Origin: a virus
IMG/VR virus record: IMGVR_UViG_3300044591_001583
Location: 1 to 44,114 of that record
Reading direction: 5' to 3' (one strand)
DNA length: 44,114 nt
Below, in pieces: positions 21,697 through 32,300 of this stretch. The notes below the pieces were generated by a model, which was not told where the DNA came from, did no database searches, and saw only the letters and a program-made list of their open reading frames with translations. Within the stretch, counting starts at the first letter, position 1; each line of letters opens with the position of its first letter. Both the position numbers and the translations under genes were made by a program.

Positions 21697-23351
21697 TGGC
21701 AGTTCTACCATCGCCACTTTCCAATTCCATTCAGGGTATTAATGAAAGTACCGTATCGGGAAGTGTTTTTGGTGGTAATAGGCAGGATCCCGAAACAAAA
21801 TCTACACTTCAATCACTTTCATCTTCAGTAGTATCACTACAAAATCAAGTTAATCAATTAAATAATAATAATATCACCAATGTTAAAGTTTTTTCAAATT
21901 TTCAACAGTCTTTTTCCACTCAAATTGATAGCGTAAGACTTCAATTAAATAAAGTTAATGAAACTCTAGAATCAGTTGCAACAATAACTGCAAGTGAAAG
22001 TGCTCTTGAAAAGCAAAAAGATCTTTATGAGCAAGAAAAAGAAAAAAGATTGGCAGAAGCAGGAGCAAGAGGAGGAAAAGAAAATCTTCTAGAAACTAAA
22101 ATTCAAAGTGCTTTATCGGAACCAGTAAATCGTATTGGAAATAAAGTTTCATTTGGATTCCAAAATTTAATGTCGTTTATAATGACATTACTTGGAGGAT
22201 GGTTAACTCTTGAAGGAATCAAGGCGATCAAAGCTTATCAAGATGGTGATAAGAAACAACTAGATGATATTAAAAATTCAGTAATTAAAACTCTTGCAAT
22301 TGCTGGTGGTATATTTGGTGTTATTAATTTTGGTATAGGTAGAGTTATTGGAACTATTACTGGACTTGTAGCAAAAATTGGAAAATTTATAGTTGGTGGA
22401 TTAATAATCAAACCATTCCAGACAGTTGCGACTGGATTGAGGAATGTTCTACCTGGAAGAACTGTTGCACCGCCCAAACCTCCAGGACCTAAAGGACCTG
22501 TTAAAGGTCCAAATTTTCTTGGAGGAGCACTCAATTTATATACAGCATTAAGAAATTATGGTAATGGTGAAATTACTGATACTGTTATGCAGGGAGTGCT
22601 TGGAGCATTATTACTTACTCCTGCCGGAAGATTGGTGAGTGCTGTTAGAACTCTTCTTGGTGTTGCAGTTACTGCAGATGAAATTGCAGAAGTTTTTGGT
22701 TCTAATATATTTGGGGAAAATCCAGATACTTTAAAGAAAGCAAAGCAAGTAAAGGAACTAGCAGAAAAAGAGGCACAAGATAACAAAAAAAATAAACTTA
22801 CAGCATCTCCACTTAAAAAACCAGAAGCACCAAAACCAGAAGATGCTAAACCTGCTCCAACAACTACTATGGTTCCTCCTGCAAGTAATTTGCAGATTAA
22901 TCCGCCAACATCAACACCATCATCAACTTCTGCGACTACACCACCATCTACACCAACACCATCATCAACTTCTGCGACTACAACACCAACATCTATACCA
23001 TCAACACCAGTAGCAACCTCTACACCAACATCAGCAGAAAGTTCTAAACCTGCACCAGTACCAAGTTCTACATTACCGCTAGTTCCAGCACCAGCAGAAA
23101 CTTCATCTAAACCTTCTATTCCAATAATAACACCTGCAGAAACATCAAAAGTTCCAACTTTACCATTTAATGTTGGACCAGAACCTGAACCAAAACCAAA
23201 TATTATATACACATCTTCTGGTTCTCCTACTCCACCACCACAGCAACCATTGAAGAGTGGACCTGCAAGTGATGTTCCTGCCATTCCTTCATCTAATCCT
23301 GATAATTTCTATACATTATATTCTCAAATTAATTATAATGTGGTAATATAA
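21696..23351 (+). CDS. Hub/tape-measure-like structural protein
   Basis: A 551-residue protein. Residues 30-120 form coiled coil (LQSLSSSVVSLQNQVNQL; LEKQKDLYEQEKEKRLAEA). Residues about 155-240 hold hydrophobic segments (LMSFIMTLLGGWLTLEGI; TLAIAGGIFGVINFGIG), and 365-530 are Pro/Thr/Ser-rich low complexity. Coiled coil followed by membrane-compatible helices is typical of tape-measure or ejected hub proteins. Location between gp26-type and gp27 genes matches where T4-like phages keep hub/tail length functions (gp29 and relatives), but sequence identity to T4 gp29 is not visible by eye. The following gene repeats the pattern. Confidence 0.6.
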   Translation: MAVLPSPLSNSIQGINESTVSGSVFGGNRQDPETKSTLQSLSSSVVSLQNQVNQLNNNNITNVKVFSNFQQSFSTQIDSVRLQLNKVNETLESVATITASESALEKQKDLYEQEKEKRLAEAGARGGKENLLETKIQSALSEPVNRIGNKVSFGFQNLMSFIMTLLGGWLTLEGIKAIKAYQDGDKKQLDDIKNSVIKTLAIAGGIFGVINFGIGRVIGTITGLVAKIGKFIVGGLIIKPFQTVATGLRNVLPGRTVAPPKPPGPKGPVKGPNFLGGALNLYTALRNYGNGEITDTVMQGVLGALLLTPAGRLVSAVRTLLGVAVTADEIAEVFGSNIFGENPDTLKKAKQVKELAEKEAQDNKKNKLTASPLKKPEAPKPEDAKPAPTTTMVPPASNLQINPPTSTPSSTSATTPPSTPTPSSTSATTTPTSIPSTPVATSTPTSAESSKPAPVPSSTLPLVPAPAETSSKPSIPIITPAETSKVPTLPFNVGPEPEPKPNIIYTSSGSPTPPPQQPLKSGPASDVPAIPSSNPDNFYTLYSQINYNVVI

Positions 23352-23352
23352 T

Positions 23353-25149
23353 ATGGCAATTGCATCTTCAATTAATTTAGATAAAGTATCAAGCGGAATT
23401 AAATCCCTTAATACTGGAATGGGACAATTGAAAAAATCCGCAGATACTGTAAAAACTGTTACTCTCAATAGAACAACAATAAAAAAAGAATCTATTGCTA
23501 GGAATAGAATGCTCAGTACTATGAGAGAAGAATCAGTTAGAAGAAAAGATCAAGAAAGTGTTATTGAAGCTTCTGGTATCGGTGGAGCATTTAAAAGAGC
23601 AGGATCAGTAATTGCCGATAGTACAAAAGGATTTCTTGGTAGATTATTAGATTTTGCATCTAGTCTTTTACTTGGTTGGTTGCTTTATAATTTACCAACA
23701 ATTATGACAGCAATTGAAGATTTGATTATTAGAATTAGATCTTTATATGGTATATTAACTGAGTTTATGACAAATATTAAATATACATTTCAAAGTTTTG
23801 GACAACTTCTTTCTGCAGTATATCAAGATATTATACACTTTGATTTTACTGATCAATCAAAAAGAGTTCAGAATGCAATGAATGATTTGAATGTAAATCT
23901 TGAAACAATGCAAGATCAATTCATGCAAGGATTTGATTTACTTAAAACTCCTCTTGGAGAAGGACCAGGAGAAGAACCACCTGCACCATTGAATACTGAT
24001 TATACTCAACCTGGTCCTACTACTGGCGGTGGACAAGATCTTTACACACTTGCAACAATAGTAAATTTAGAAAGTGGATCCTCACAAGGACAAGCAGATG
24101 TTGCTCAGTCAATTTATAATAGAATGAAAAAAAGTGGAAAAGGTGTTGTTGATGTAACTACATCTCCTGGTCAATATGAACCTTTTTTTGGAAAGGGTGG
24201 AGGTATCGATCCAGCATCAAAAAACATTAAAACTTTTGATGATGCTGTAAGATATAGAATGAAAAAAACTGGAGAAAATAGAGCAACAGCAGAAAGATCA
24301 ATTCTTGCTACAATTTCCGCAATTCAAGATCCAAATAAGCAAGCATCTGCTAGGCAGTTTATTGGGACAAGAACAAGTTTTAGAGGAAGTCCACAAAATA
24401 CCGGAATTACTTTAGGGAATGTTTCTTGGAGAGGAAGTAGACTTGATAATCAGTTTTTAAATGAAGAGGTTGTTAGTGGTACACCTGGAGCTATACCATC
24501 TTTTGTAAGTTTTCCCACAAAAACAACTCAAATATCGCAACCTCCTTCGGGTAAAGGTGGTAAAGTCATCGAATATCTTACTGGAGATAGAACACATAAG
24601 AGGTATAGAGCAGATCATGGTGCAGGAAATTATCATGATCATGTTGCATTTGATAGTCAAGCGACAAGAGATGCTGCGATAAAATGGTTAAGAGGTAAAG
24701 GATGGGTAGTTGGATCAATAAACACTGGTAGACATGCTGAGGGTTCTTTTCACTACTCAAATCAAGCATTTGATATTCCATTTTATCCCAACCAATCTAA
24801 AAAAGGTGTTACTGATGATGCAAAAGGTGAAACTATCTTAAGTTCTAGATTTAGAGCAGACTTAATTGCTGGTGGATTTGGTGGGCCTCAACTTGGCGGT
24901 TCTTCAATAGCACCGTCACCACCAGCACCAGCAAAAGTATCACCAAAAAATCAACCAGGACAAAATGTTCCTTCAGTTTCTCAAAATAGAAGAGGTCAAC
25001 AAATTCTGGTTGTAGATGATCGCCAACCACCTATACCACAACAAGTTTCTGCAGGTAGTGGTAGATCTCAACCACAACCAATCCCCGCTGAAGATTCGTT
25101 AAATAGTCTTATTAAGAATCAAATACTTCTAGAGTTAGCGTATACCTAA
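23353..25149 (+). CDS. Baseplate hub protein with two peptidoglycan-hydrolase-like domains
   Basis: This 598-residue protein has an N-terminal helical part with a hydrophobic segment (LLDFASSLLLGWLLYNLPTI, about residues 100-119). Residues about 228-345 form a SleB/cell-wall-hydrolase-like domain (LYTLATIVNLESGSSQGQAD, then VAQSIYNRM; candidate catalytic Glu in NLESG). Residues about 395-505 form a second domain with His/Asp-rich motifs: YRADHGAGNYHDHVAF, then HAEGSFHYSNQAFDIPF, resembling the S-x-H-x-x-x-x-A-x-D motif of M15-type peptidases. A Pro/Ser-rich tail ends it. Since the neighbouring gp5 has no lysozyme, this is the probable wall-degrading subunit of the hub. The exact chemistry of both domains is inferred. 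Confidence 0.75.
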   Translation: MAIASSINLDKVSSGIKSLNTGMGQLKKSADTVKTVTLNRTTIKKESIARNRMLSTMREESVRRKDQESVIEASGIGGAFKRAGSVIADSTKGFLGRLLDFASSLLLGWLLYNLPTIMTAIEDLIIRIRSLYGILTEFMTNIKYTFQSFGQLLSAVYQDIIHFDFTDQSKRVQNAMNDLNVNLETMQDQFMQGFDLLKTPLGEGPGEEPPAPLNTDYTQPGPTTGGGQDLYTLATIVNLESGSSQGQADVAQSIYNRMKKSGKGVVDVTTSPGQYEPFFGKGGGIDPASKNIKTFDDAVRYRMKKTGENRATAERSILATISAIQDPNKQASARQFIGTRTSFRGSPQNTGITLGNVSWRGSRLDNQFLNEEVVSGTPGAIPSFVSFPTKTTQISQPPSGKGGKVIEYLTGDRTHKRYRADHGAGNYHDHVAFDSQATRDAAIKWLRGKGWVVGSINTGRHAEGSFHYSNQAFDIPFYPNQSKKGVTDDAKGETILSSRFRADLIAGGFGGPQLGGSSIAPSPPAPAKVSPKNQPGQNVPSVSQNRRGQQILVVDDRQPPIPQQVSAGSGRSQPQPIPAEDSLNSLIKNQILLELAYT

Positions 25150-26498
25150 TGGCAGCAATTAATAAGTCAATTTATGAAGAATTGACAATAGAATCAAACG
25201 ATCAAAAAAGAACCGCTGATATTAGACTGGGTGCTGTATCTGTTGATTACTATGAGGACATTTTTTCTCCAACAATTACGGCAAAAATTAGAATAGTTAA
25301 TACTGGAGATGCTATTCAGGCACCTGACAAAGAAGGAAATCCTGATGGAGAAAAGCAATCAATTTATAATGGTCTTCCTCTTCGTGGTGGTGAAAGAGTT
25401 TCATTAAAGATTAAAGGAAATTCTGCCAAAAATCCAGGATTAGATTTTGCAACAAATGAAAAGGATTACTTATATGTTTCAAGTATTACTGATATTGTAA
25501 CAGAATCTCAGAGAGAAACATTTCTTTTGAATTTAACCTCCAGAGAAGCAATTACAAATGAAACTTCTAGAGTTGGGAAAAAATACAAAACAAGTTCAAC
25601 TATTGATGCATCAGTAACAGATATTCTTAAAAATTATCTAAAGACAGAAAAAATTGGAACTATTGATAAAACGCAAAACAAATATGGATTCATTGGAAAT
25701 CTTAGAAAACCATTTACAATTTTAGTATGGTTAGCATCTAAAGGAGTTCCTGCAGAAATTTCTGGAGATGCTACAGCAGGATTTGTATTCTATCAAACAA
25801 AGGAAGGATTTCAATTTAGATCTATTGACAGTTTAATTTCACAGAAACCAGATAAAATTCCATCATATACTTACACACAGGTCAATCAATCTGGAATTGA
25901 AAGAGATAATGATTTCAATATTCTCAACTATAAAACAGAAAGAAATCAAAATTTACTTGAAAAATTAAGATTAGGTTCTTATGCAAGTTATCGTATTTTT
26001 TATAACCCACTAACATTTGAATTCACTGATCCACAAAAAGGTACATTTACAACTGATGATTATGTAAGTGGCGTAAAAAATCTTGGACAAAAACTTGAAT
26101 TGCCAAAAATTTCAAATAGTTCTAATGTTGATCTTGGGCACATACCAACCAGATTTTTAACGCAAGTTCTGGATATTGGAACAATGGAAAAGGATGTATC
26201 CACTGATGTGAACTCAGATCCTTTCAAATATCAATCTCAAGCGATCATGAGATATAATATGCTTTTTACTCAAACTTTAAGTATAGTTGTACCATCAAAT
26301 ACAAATTTAAAAGCAGGAGATATTATTGAATGTAAATTTCCAAAAATTTCAAGAGGAAATAAAGAAGAATATGATAAAGACCAAAGTGGTCTATATATGA
26401 TAAAAGAACTATGTCATCATTTTGATACTGATGCATCATATACCTCAATGAAGTTGATTAGAGATACATTCGGAGCACATGGAACGAACGATAAATGA
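25149..26498 (+). CDS. 27: gp27-like baseplate hub protein
   Basis: The 449-residue protein matches the gp27 hub pattern: an N-terminal beta domain (VSVDYYEDIFSPTITAKIRI, about residues 29-48), then LPLRGGERVSLKIKG and FLLNLTSREAITNETSRVGK (about 118-137), a region KPFTILVWLASKGVPAE and C-terminal LKAGDIIECKFPKISRGNK (about 390-408). gp27 forms a trimeric cylinder onto which gp5 plugs. It is flanked by the hydrolase hub gene and gp5. It overlaps the gp5 gene by 4 bases (ATGA). Confidence 0.85.
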   Translation: MAAINKSIYEELTIESNDQKRTADIRLGAVSVDYYEDIFSPTITAKIRIVNTGDAIQAPDKEGNPDGEKQSIYNGLPLRGGERVSLKIKGNSAKNPGLDFATNEKDYLYVSSITDIVTESQRETFLLNLTSREAITNETSRVGKKYKTSSTIDASVTDILKNYLKTEKIGTIDKTQNKYGFIGNLRKPFTILVWLASKGVPAEISGDATAGFVFYQTKEGFQFRSIDSLISQKPDKIPSYTYTQVNQSGIERDNDFNILNYKTERNQNLLEKLRLGSYASYRIFYNPLTFEFTDPQKGTFTTDDYVSGVKNLGQKLELPKISNSSNVDLGHIPTRFLTQVLDIGTMEKDVSTDVNSDPFKYQSQAIMRYNMLFTQTLSIVVPSNTNLKAGDIIECKFPKISRGNKEEYDKDQSGLYMIKELCHHFDTDASYTSMKLIRDTFGAHGTNDK

Positions 26499-28795
26499 TA
26501 CAAGAATCTTTACTAAAGACTAATTTTCTAGGAAGAGACGGATTTCGCTGGTGGATTGGACAAGTTCCACCAGAAAGTGCTCATGGTGGGCAAATTAACG
26601 GAGCAGGATGGGGAAATAGATTCAAAGTTCGTATCATGGGATATCATCCTTATGATCTTACCGAACTTCCGGATGAAGATTTACCTTGGGCACAATGCTT
26701 ACTTCCAACAACTTCTGGAACAGGTGCTGGAAATAATGCAACTAGTATAAAGATTTCTCCAGGAGATGTTGTTTTTGGATTCTTTTTAGATACTGATAAT
26801 GCTCAGACTCCCGTAATTATGGGATGTTTTGGAAGAACTTCTCAGGTACTTACTTCTAATACTCCAGGAGCATTTCAACCATTCACTGGATATACTAGTA
26901 AAGTTAAAAAACCAAATGGTACACTGAAACCTGATCAATCAAACGAACAAAATGCAGAGTCTCAAAAATCTCCGAGACATGTATCTCCAGAACAAGCAAA
27001 GAATATTGCAGATGATGAGATTTCATATTTCAGTGCAATCGGTGATAAGATTCAACTTGCAAATACTGTAAATAATACAACAGTCAATAAAATTTCAACA
27101 GAGGTTGGGAATTTACTGAACAAAATTAAAGCACCTGCAATCTTCACAAATATTAAAAATGAAATTAATCGCGTAACTGATAAAATTCAGGCGATTACTA
27201 ATGGATTGGTGGGTAATATGGTGAATAAATTATTCAAAAAACTTGCACCATTACTCAATCAAGGATTAAAATTATTATATCAGCAAGTCTACAATTTAGT
27301 TCTTCTTGCAACACAAAATCCTGCAATTGCACATGCAGCTGGAGTAGCAGCACAAAATGTAATGGTTCCTCCAGTAAAAGCATTGCAAGAATCAATTGTT
27401 TGTGTTTCTGGTTCTATTATTAGTGGATTGGGAAATGTTGTTAAAGAACTTCTTAATTCTATGGTTGATAATGTTCAAAATTTTGTAAGTTGTGCAGCTA
27501 ATCAATTTACCGGAGCACTTGTCAACGATATCATTTCAAAAATATCAAGTGGATTAAGTTCTGCAATTGGAGGAGTTCAAAAGATTCTTCAATTTTTTCC
27601 TTCTTTTGGTGTTGATAATTTCTTAAGAACAAGTTCTGATTCAATTAAAGGCCTTGTTGGATTATTTGATTGTAATCAAAGTAAAGGAAAGGCAAACGGA
27701 ATCGTTGATCAGTGGATAATTGGTCAAGGACCTTCAAATGTACCAGCACCAGATTTTAAAAAAATTCTTGAAAATGCAAATGTTGCTAAAGGAATTGGTC
27801 AAATACCTAATATTGAAAAAATCGCCTCAAATGATCAAATAGTTTTAGATAATTTCTTATCTAGTGTCATTACTCTATCTCCAATTAGTGCCACTACAAA
27901 TACTATAACACTACCTAATCTTACCGGAATAACAACAGGAGGATTTATAACTTCTGGAACTGGCGAAATAATGCAAATTAATAGTTTTGATTCAAATACA
28001 AATGAAGTTTCAGTAACAAGAGCATATTCTGGAGTTGCTACAGATTATATAAGTGGATCATCATTTAACATTATTAATAATATACCTCAAGAATCTCTAA
28101 CAAAATCAGTTACACCTTCAACATTCAATCAAAAATATGGAGTGTTTGATATTTTTAGTTCTGTAACAAGAAACTCATCTGCTAATGGTTGCTATACGGG
28201 AACACCTGCATCATGCAATCCTCCAGTGATTAATATTTTTGGTGGAGGTGGATCTGGATGTACTGCAATTCCATTACTAGGAGCAATTGTTGAAGGACCT
28301 GCAAGTATTATTGGAGCAAAAGTGACTAATGGTGGATCTGGATATAGATTCCCACCATTTGTAGAAATAGTTGATAATTGCAATCAAGGATATGGTGCTG
28401 TAGCAAGAGCAACAATTAACGATGCTGGAGAAGTAGACTCTATTTACATTGTATCTGAAGGGGAAAGTTATCCAATTGATACAATTCAAAATTATGTTGT
28501 AACTAATGTACTAATTGAAAATCCTGGAGAAAACTATACTCCAACTGATACTGTAACTGATAATTTTGGAAACAATTATCCAATCCAAGTATCTAATGGA
28601 ATGATTGTTAAGGTAACTCCAAGCACTGATTCTACAACCCAAATAAATACCTTTATTGTGAATGATCTACCTATCCTTATAGTAAATTCTAAAACAGGAT
28701 CTGGTGCTGTACTTAGACCAATACTTGATATAAGTAGCGTATCTCCTGCAGAATTCCAAGGTGAAGTTAAACAAAGTATCGATTGTGTAACATAA
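26495..28795 (+). CDS. 5: gp5-like hub/spike protein lacking a lysozyme domain
   Basis: Residues 1-130 of this 766-residue protein form a gp5-type OB-fold: FRWWIGQVPPESAHGGQING, NRFKVRIMGYHPYD, LPWAQCLLPTTSGTG and GDVVFGFFLDTDNAQTPVIM. T4 gp5 follows its OB-fold with a T4-lysozyme domain, but here residues 150-400 are a long helical region (NIKNEINRVTDKIQAITNGL) without lysozyme motifs. The rest is beta-rich with Gly/Ser and repeated GSGY/GYGA-type turns (NGGSGYRFPPF; PGENYTPTDT). It is therefore a spike base/hub whose needle and hydrolase seem to be encoded by neighbours. Confidence 0.82.
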   Translation: MIQESLLKTNFLGRDGFRWWIGQVPPESAHGGQINGAGWGNRFKVRIMGYHPYDLTELPDEDLPWAQCLLPTTSGTGAGNNATSIKISPGDVVFGFFLDTDNAQTPVIMGCFGRTSQVLTSNTPGAFQPFTGYTSKVKKPNGTLKPDQSNEQNAESQKSPRHVSPEQAKNIADDEISYFSAIGDKIQLANTVNNTTVNKISTEVGNLLNKIKAPAIFTNIKNEINRVTDKIQAITNGLVGNMVNKLFKKLAPLLNQGLKLLYQQVYNLVLLATQNPAIAHAAGVAAQNVMVPPVKALQESIVCVSGSIISGLGNVVKELLNSMVDNVQNFVSCAANQFTGALVNDIISKISSGLSSAIGGVQKILQFFPSFGVDNFLRTSSDSIKGLVGLFDCNQSKGKANGIVDQWIIGQGPSNVPAPDFKKILENANVAKGIGQIPNIEKIASNDQIVLDNFLSSVITLSPISATTNTITLPNLTGITTGGFITSGTGEIMQINSFDSNTNEVSVTRAYSGVATDYISGSSFNIINNIPQESLTKSVTPSTFNQKYGVFDIFSSVTRNSSANGCYTGTPASCNPPVINIFGGGGSGCTAIPLLGAIVEGPASIIGAKVTNGGSGYRFPPFVEIVDNCNQGYGAVARATINDAGEVDSIYIVSEGESYPIDTIQNYVVTNVLIENPGENYTPTDTVTDNFGNNYPIQVSNGMIVKVTPSTDSTTQINTFIVNDLPILIVNSKTGSGAVLRPILDISSVSPAEFQGEVKQSIDCVT

Positions 28796-28796
28796 A

Positions 28797-29363
28797 ATGG
28801 CAGAAAGACCTTTAGATAAACAAAACTGGCAAGGAAGAAGTATAACCAGTTTTGGTCCAAAATTTAGATTGGATATGAATAATCCTACGATGGGATTGAA
28901 TGGTACTGATGTTTATAGTCTTTATGCAGTAACAGATAGTAAAGATGTTTGTATTAATGGGTTAAGTGAAGGTGGAACTTATAAAATTTATAATGATCAT
29001 TCAATAGAGTTGATCGCAGGACAGAAAAGTCAATCAAATGGTGTAGATATTATAATTAGTGGAAGAAATGGTGATGTTTGTATCACAGCAGAAAAGAATG
29101 GAAGAGTGAGAATCCGTGCTCAAAATATTATGATTGATGCGGATGAAGATGTAGATATTAAGGCAGGAAGAAATATTATATTAGATTCTGGATCAGGAAG
29201 ACTTTTGATTAAAGCAAATAAAGCAGATTGTGATGCATTGGATGGAAATCTTGCACCAAAAGGATCTAGTTTTGGAGAAATTGTTTTTGCCGGAACTTAT
29301 GTTGGTGCGGATATTGTTACTAAAACATTTAGTGGTGGTGTAACTTCAATTATAGGACTCTAA
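28797..29363 (+). CDS. Beta-helix spike/needle protein (gp5 C-terminal-like)
   Basis: A 188-residue protein that starts one base after the gp5-like stop. Residues about 85-145 show short repeats of the form x-x-x-I/V-x-A: GDVCITAEKNGRVRIRAQNI, then MIDADEDVDIKAGRNIILDS and GRLLIKANKA. This is the octapeptide-like pattern of the triple-stranded beta-helix in T4 gp5 (residues 389-575 there) and VgrG. It likely forms the membrane-piercing needle tip. The split of gp5 into OB and needle genes is inferred from order and motif. Confidence 0.75.
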   Translation: MAERPLDKQNWQGRSITSFGPKFRLDMNNPTMGLNGTDVYSLYAVTDSKDVCINGLSEGGTYKIYNDHSIELIAGQKSQSNGVDIIISGRNGDVCITAEKNGRVRIRAQNIMIDADEDVDIKAGRNIILDSGSGRLLIKANKADCDALDGNLAPKGSSFGEIVFAGTYVGADIVTKTFSGGVTSIIGL

Positions 29364-29364
29364 A

Positions 29365-32300
29365 ATGGCAGATATTTTAGTTACAGGTCAAGAAGCATAT
29401 TTTAATGAAGACGCTAAATTCTTTAAAGATGTTTATGTGTATGGTAATTTATATGCTTTAGGTCAAGGCGGGGTTGGTGGAGTTGGGGGTGGAAATTTTA
29501 GTGGATCTGTAGTAATACCTGAAAATCTTTTTGTCGGAGGAATTTCTACATTTGTTGGAAAGGCTAATTTTCTATCTGATGTTAATATTGAAAATTTACA
29601 AGTTGGTATATTAACAGTAACTAAAAAATTTGATGTTGGAGTTGGTGGGACAGTATTAACTGCATCTATTGCTACTGGAAACATTGGAATTGGAACTTCT
29701 ATTCCCAGAGAAAAAGTTGATATTATTGGAACAACATTAATTAGTGATAAATTAGGGATTGGCAATAATTCACCACAACAAGCTCTTGATGTTACTGGAA
29801 CAGCATTAATTAGTAGCAGATTAGGAATTGGTAATAATTCACCACAAGAATCTCTTGATGTTAGTGGATCGGCATTAATTAGCAGTAGATTGGGAATTGG
29901 CAATAATTCACCACAACAAGCTCTTGATGTTACTGGAATAGCATTAATTAGTAGCAGATTAGGAATTGGTAATAATTCACCCCAATATCCTCTTGATGTC
30001 ACTGGTGATGCAAGAATTTCAAGTCAATTATATGATTCAACAAATAGTTCTGGAGTCATTGGAGCATTTTTAACAAAAGATGCTCAAGGAATTAAATGGA
30101 CTCCATTTGAACCTTCTTTTGTTGAGGGTATTTTTGTTTATAATGAGGATGTTTTAGTTAGTGTTTCATCTTTTAGAGGTTTAAACTTAAAAAAAGGGAG
30201 AGGGTCTGGAATTACTACAGATCCAATTCAAGGATTTGTAAATCCAACTAGTCCATCAATTGCTGATGTTTATGTCTATGATTATTGGGATAATGTTGAA
30301 GGAACTACTACTATTTACAGAAATTCTTATGTTGGAATCGGAGGTTCAACTCCAAAATTTGATTTAGATGTTTTTGGATCTGTAGGTATATCTTCACTTT
30401 TAATCGTTGGTGGTGCTACTTCTCTTTCTAGCACTTTAGATGTAACTGGTATCACTACATTAAGAAGTCAATTGATTGTTAAAGGTCCTACAAATCTTGA
30501 GAAGACCTTAGATGTAACTGGTATCACTACATTGAGAAGTCAATTGATTGTTAAAGGTCCTACAAATCTTGAACAAACTTTAGATGTAACTGGTATCACT
30601 ACATTAAGAAGTCAATTGATTGTTAAAGGTCCTACAAATCTTGAGAAGACTTTAGATGTAACTGGAATTACGACTTTAAGAGACCAATTAATCGTTGGTG
30701 GCGCTACAAGTCTTGCTAGTACTTTAGATGTAACTGGAATTACGACTTTAAGAGACCAATTAATCGTTGGTGGCGCTACAAGTCTTGCTAGTACTTTAGA
30801 TGTAACTGGAATTACGAATCTAAAGGATCAATTAATCGTTGGTGGTGCTACTTCCCTTGCTAGTACTTTAGATGTAACTGGTATCACTACATTAAGAAAT
30901 CAATTAATAGTTGGTGGTGCTACTTCTCTTGCTAGTACTTTAGATGTAACTGGAATTACGAATCTAAAGGATCAATTAATCGTTGGTGGTGCTACAAGTC
31001 TTGCTAGTACTTTAGATGTAACTGGTATCACTACATTAAGAAATCAATTAATCGTTAAAGGTCCTACAATTCTTGAACAAACTTTAGATGTAACTGGAAT
31101 TACGACTTTAAGAGACCAATTAATCGTTAAAGGTCCTACAATTCTTGAACAAACTTTAGATGTAACTGGAATTACGACTTTAAGAGACCAATTAATCGTT
31201 GGTGGTGCTACAAGTCTTGCTAGTACTTTAGATGTAACTGGAATTACGAATCTAAAGGATCAATTAATCGTTGGTGGTGCTACTTCCCTTGCTAGTACTT
31301 TAGATGTAACTGGAATTACAACTCTAAGGAATCAATTGATTGTTAAAGGTACTACAAATCTTGAACAAACTTTAGACGTAATTGGTATCACTAATCTAAA
31401 GGATCAATTGATCGTTGGTGGTGCTACTTCTCTTGCTAGTACTTTAGATGTAACTGGTATTACTACATTAAGAAACCAATTAATCGTTGATGGAGCGACA
31501 TCTTTAAATTCAACTCTTCAAGTTGGAGTTGGGGGAACAGTTATTACAACTACTGGAATTGGTTCTGTTGGTATAGGAACCTATAATCCAGAATTTGATA
31601 TTGATTTGGCAAATAGTGTCAAATTCAGAAAAGCGATAATTGATAAAAATAATAAGGTTGGATATGATACTAATTTCTATCAAACTCCAAGATCAGTACT
31701 AACACAAGTTGGCATAGATACTGCCGGAGAAATCATTGGAGGTAGATTTTTTGATGCTGCAAATATGATTCGTTTGAATCTTGATTATATTGCATCAGAG
31801 GCAGTTGGATATATTACAAGTACGGACTATAAAAATCCAGCATTTACATTAAATTCTGGAGATTATACTTCTTGTAAAGATGATATTAAAGATATTCTAA
31901 AAGCAATTACGATTGACATTACAAAAGGTGGAAATGTTCAGTCCGTAGGTGCTGGTCGTGCATATCATGATGGAAATACTTTATTTTCTATTGGAATTAC
32001 TACTACAATTGCTACAATTGGTGCCGCTGCAACTGTTACAAAATATGTAATTAATAATGTCTCACCACCAAAATCATATCAAAGTGGTGTGGGTAGTATT
32101 CGTCAGGTAAGAGATTTAACTTTACAAGAAGATAATGGAAGTAATACAAATTCAACTGGATGTTCAAATGTAGTATCTGCAATTTATACATGTGCTGGTA
32201 TTGTAACCACAATTATTGGAAATGGTCCAAATGCAGTACCGATTAATAATCCTGATGGAAAGGTAATTTGGGCACCAGCAGGAGCAGACTCTAGAAATCT

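Noticed and set aside
22556-23284. Antisense Gly/Val-rich frame of 242 codons opposite the Pro/Thr-rich tail
   Set aside because: A mirror of the Thr/Pro/Ser low-complexity coding sequence; no promoter or ribosome site on the minus strand.
26495-28795. Whether gp5 is truncated or frameshifted because it lacks lysozyme
   Set aside because: The frame is open across 766 residues with continuous phage-like sequence and tight overlaps on both sides, so it is a different architecture and not damage.
30430-31512. Regular 72-bp repeats considered as a CRISPR array
   Set aside because: Repeats are contiguous, in frame, without unique spacers, and encode a clear protein repeat.
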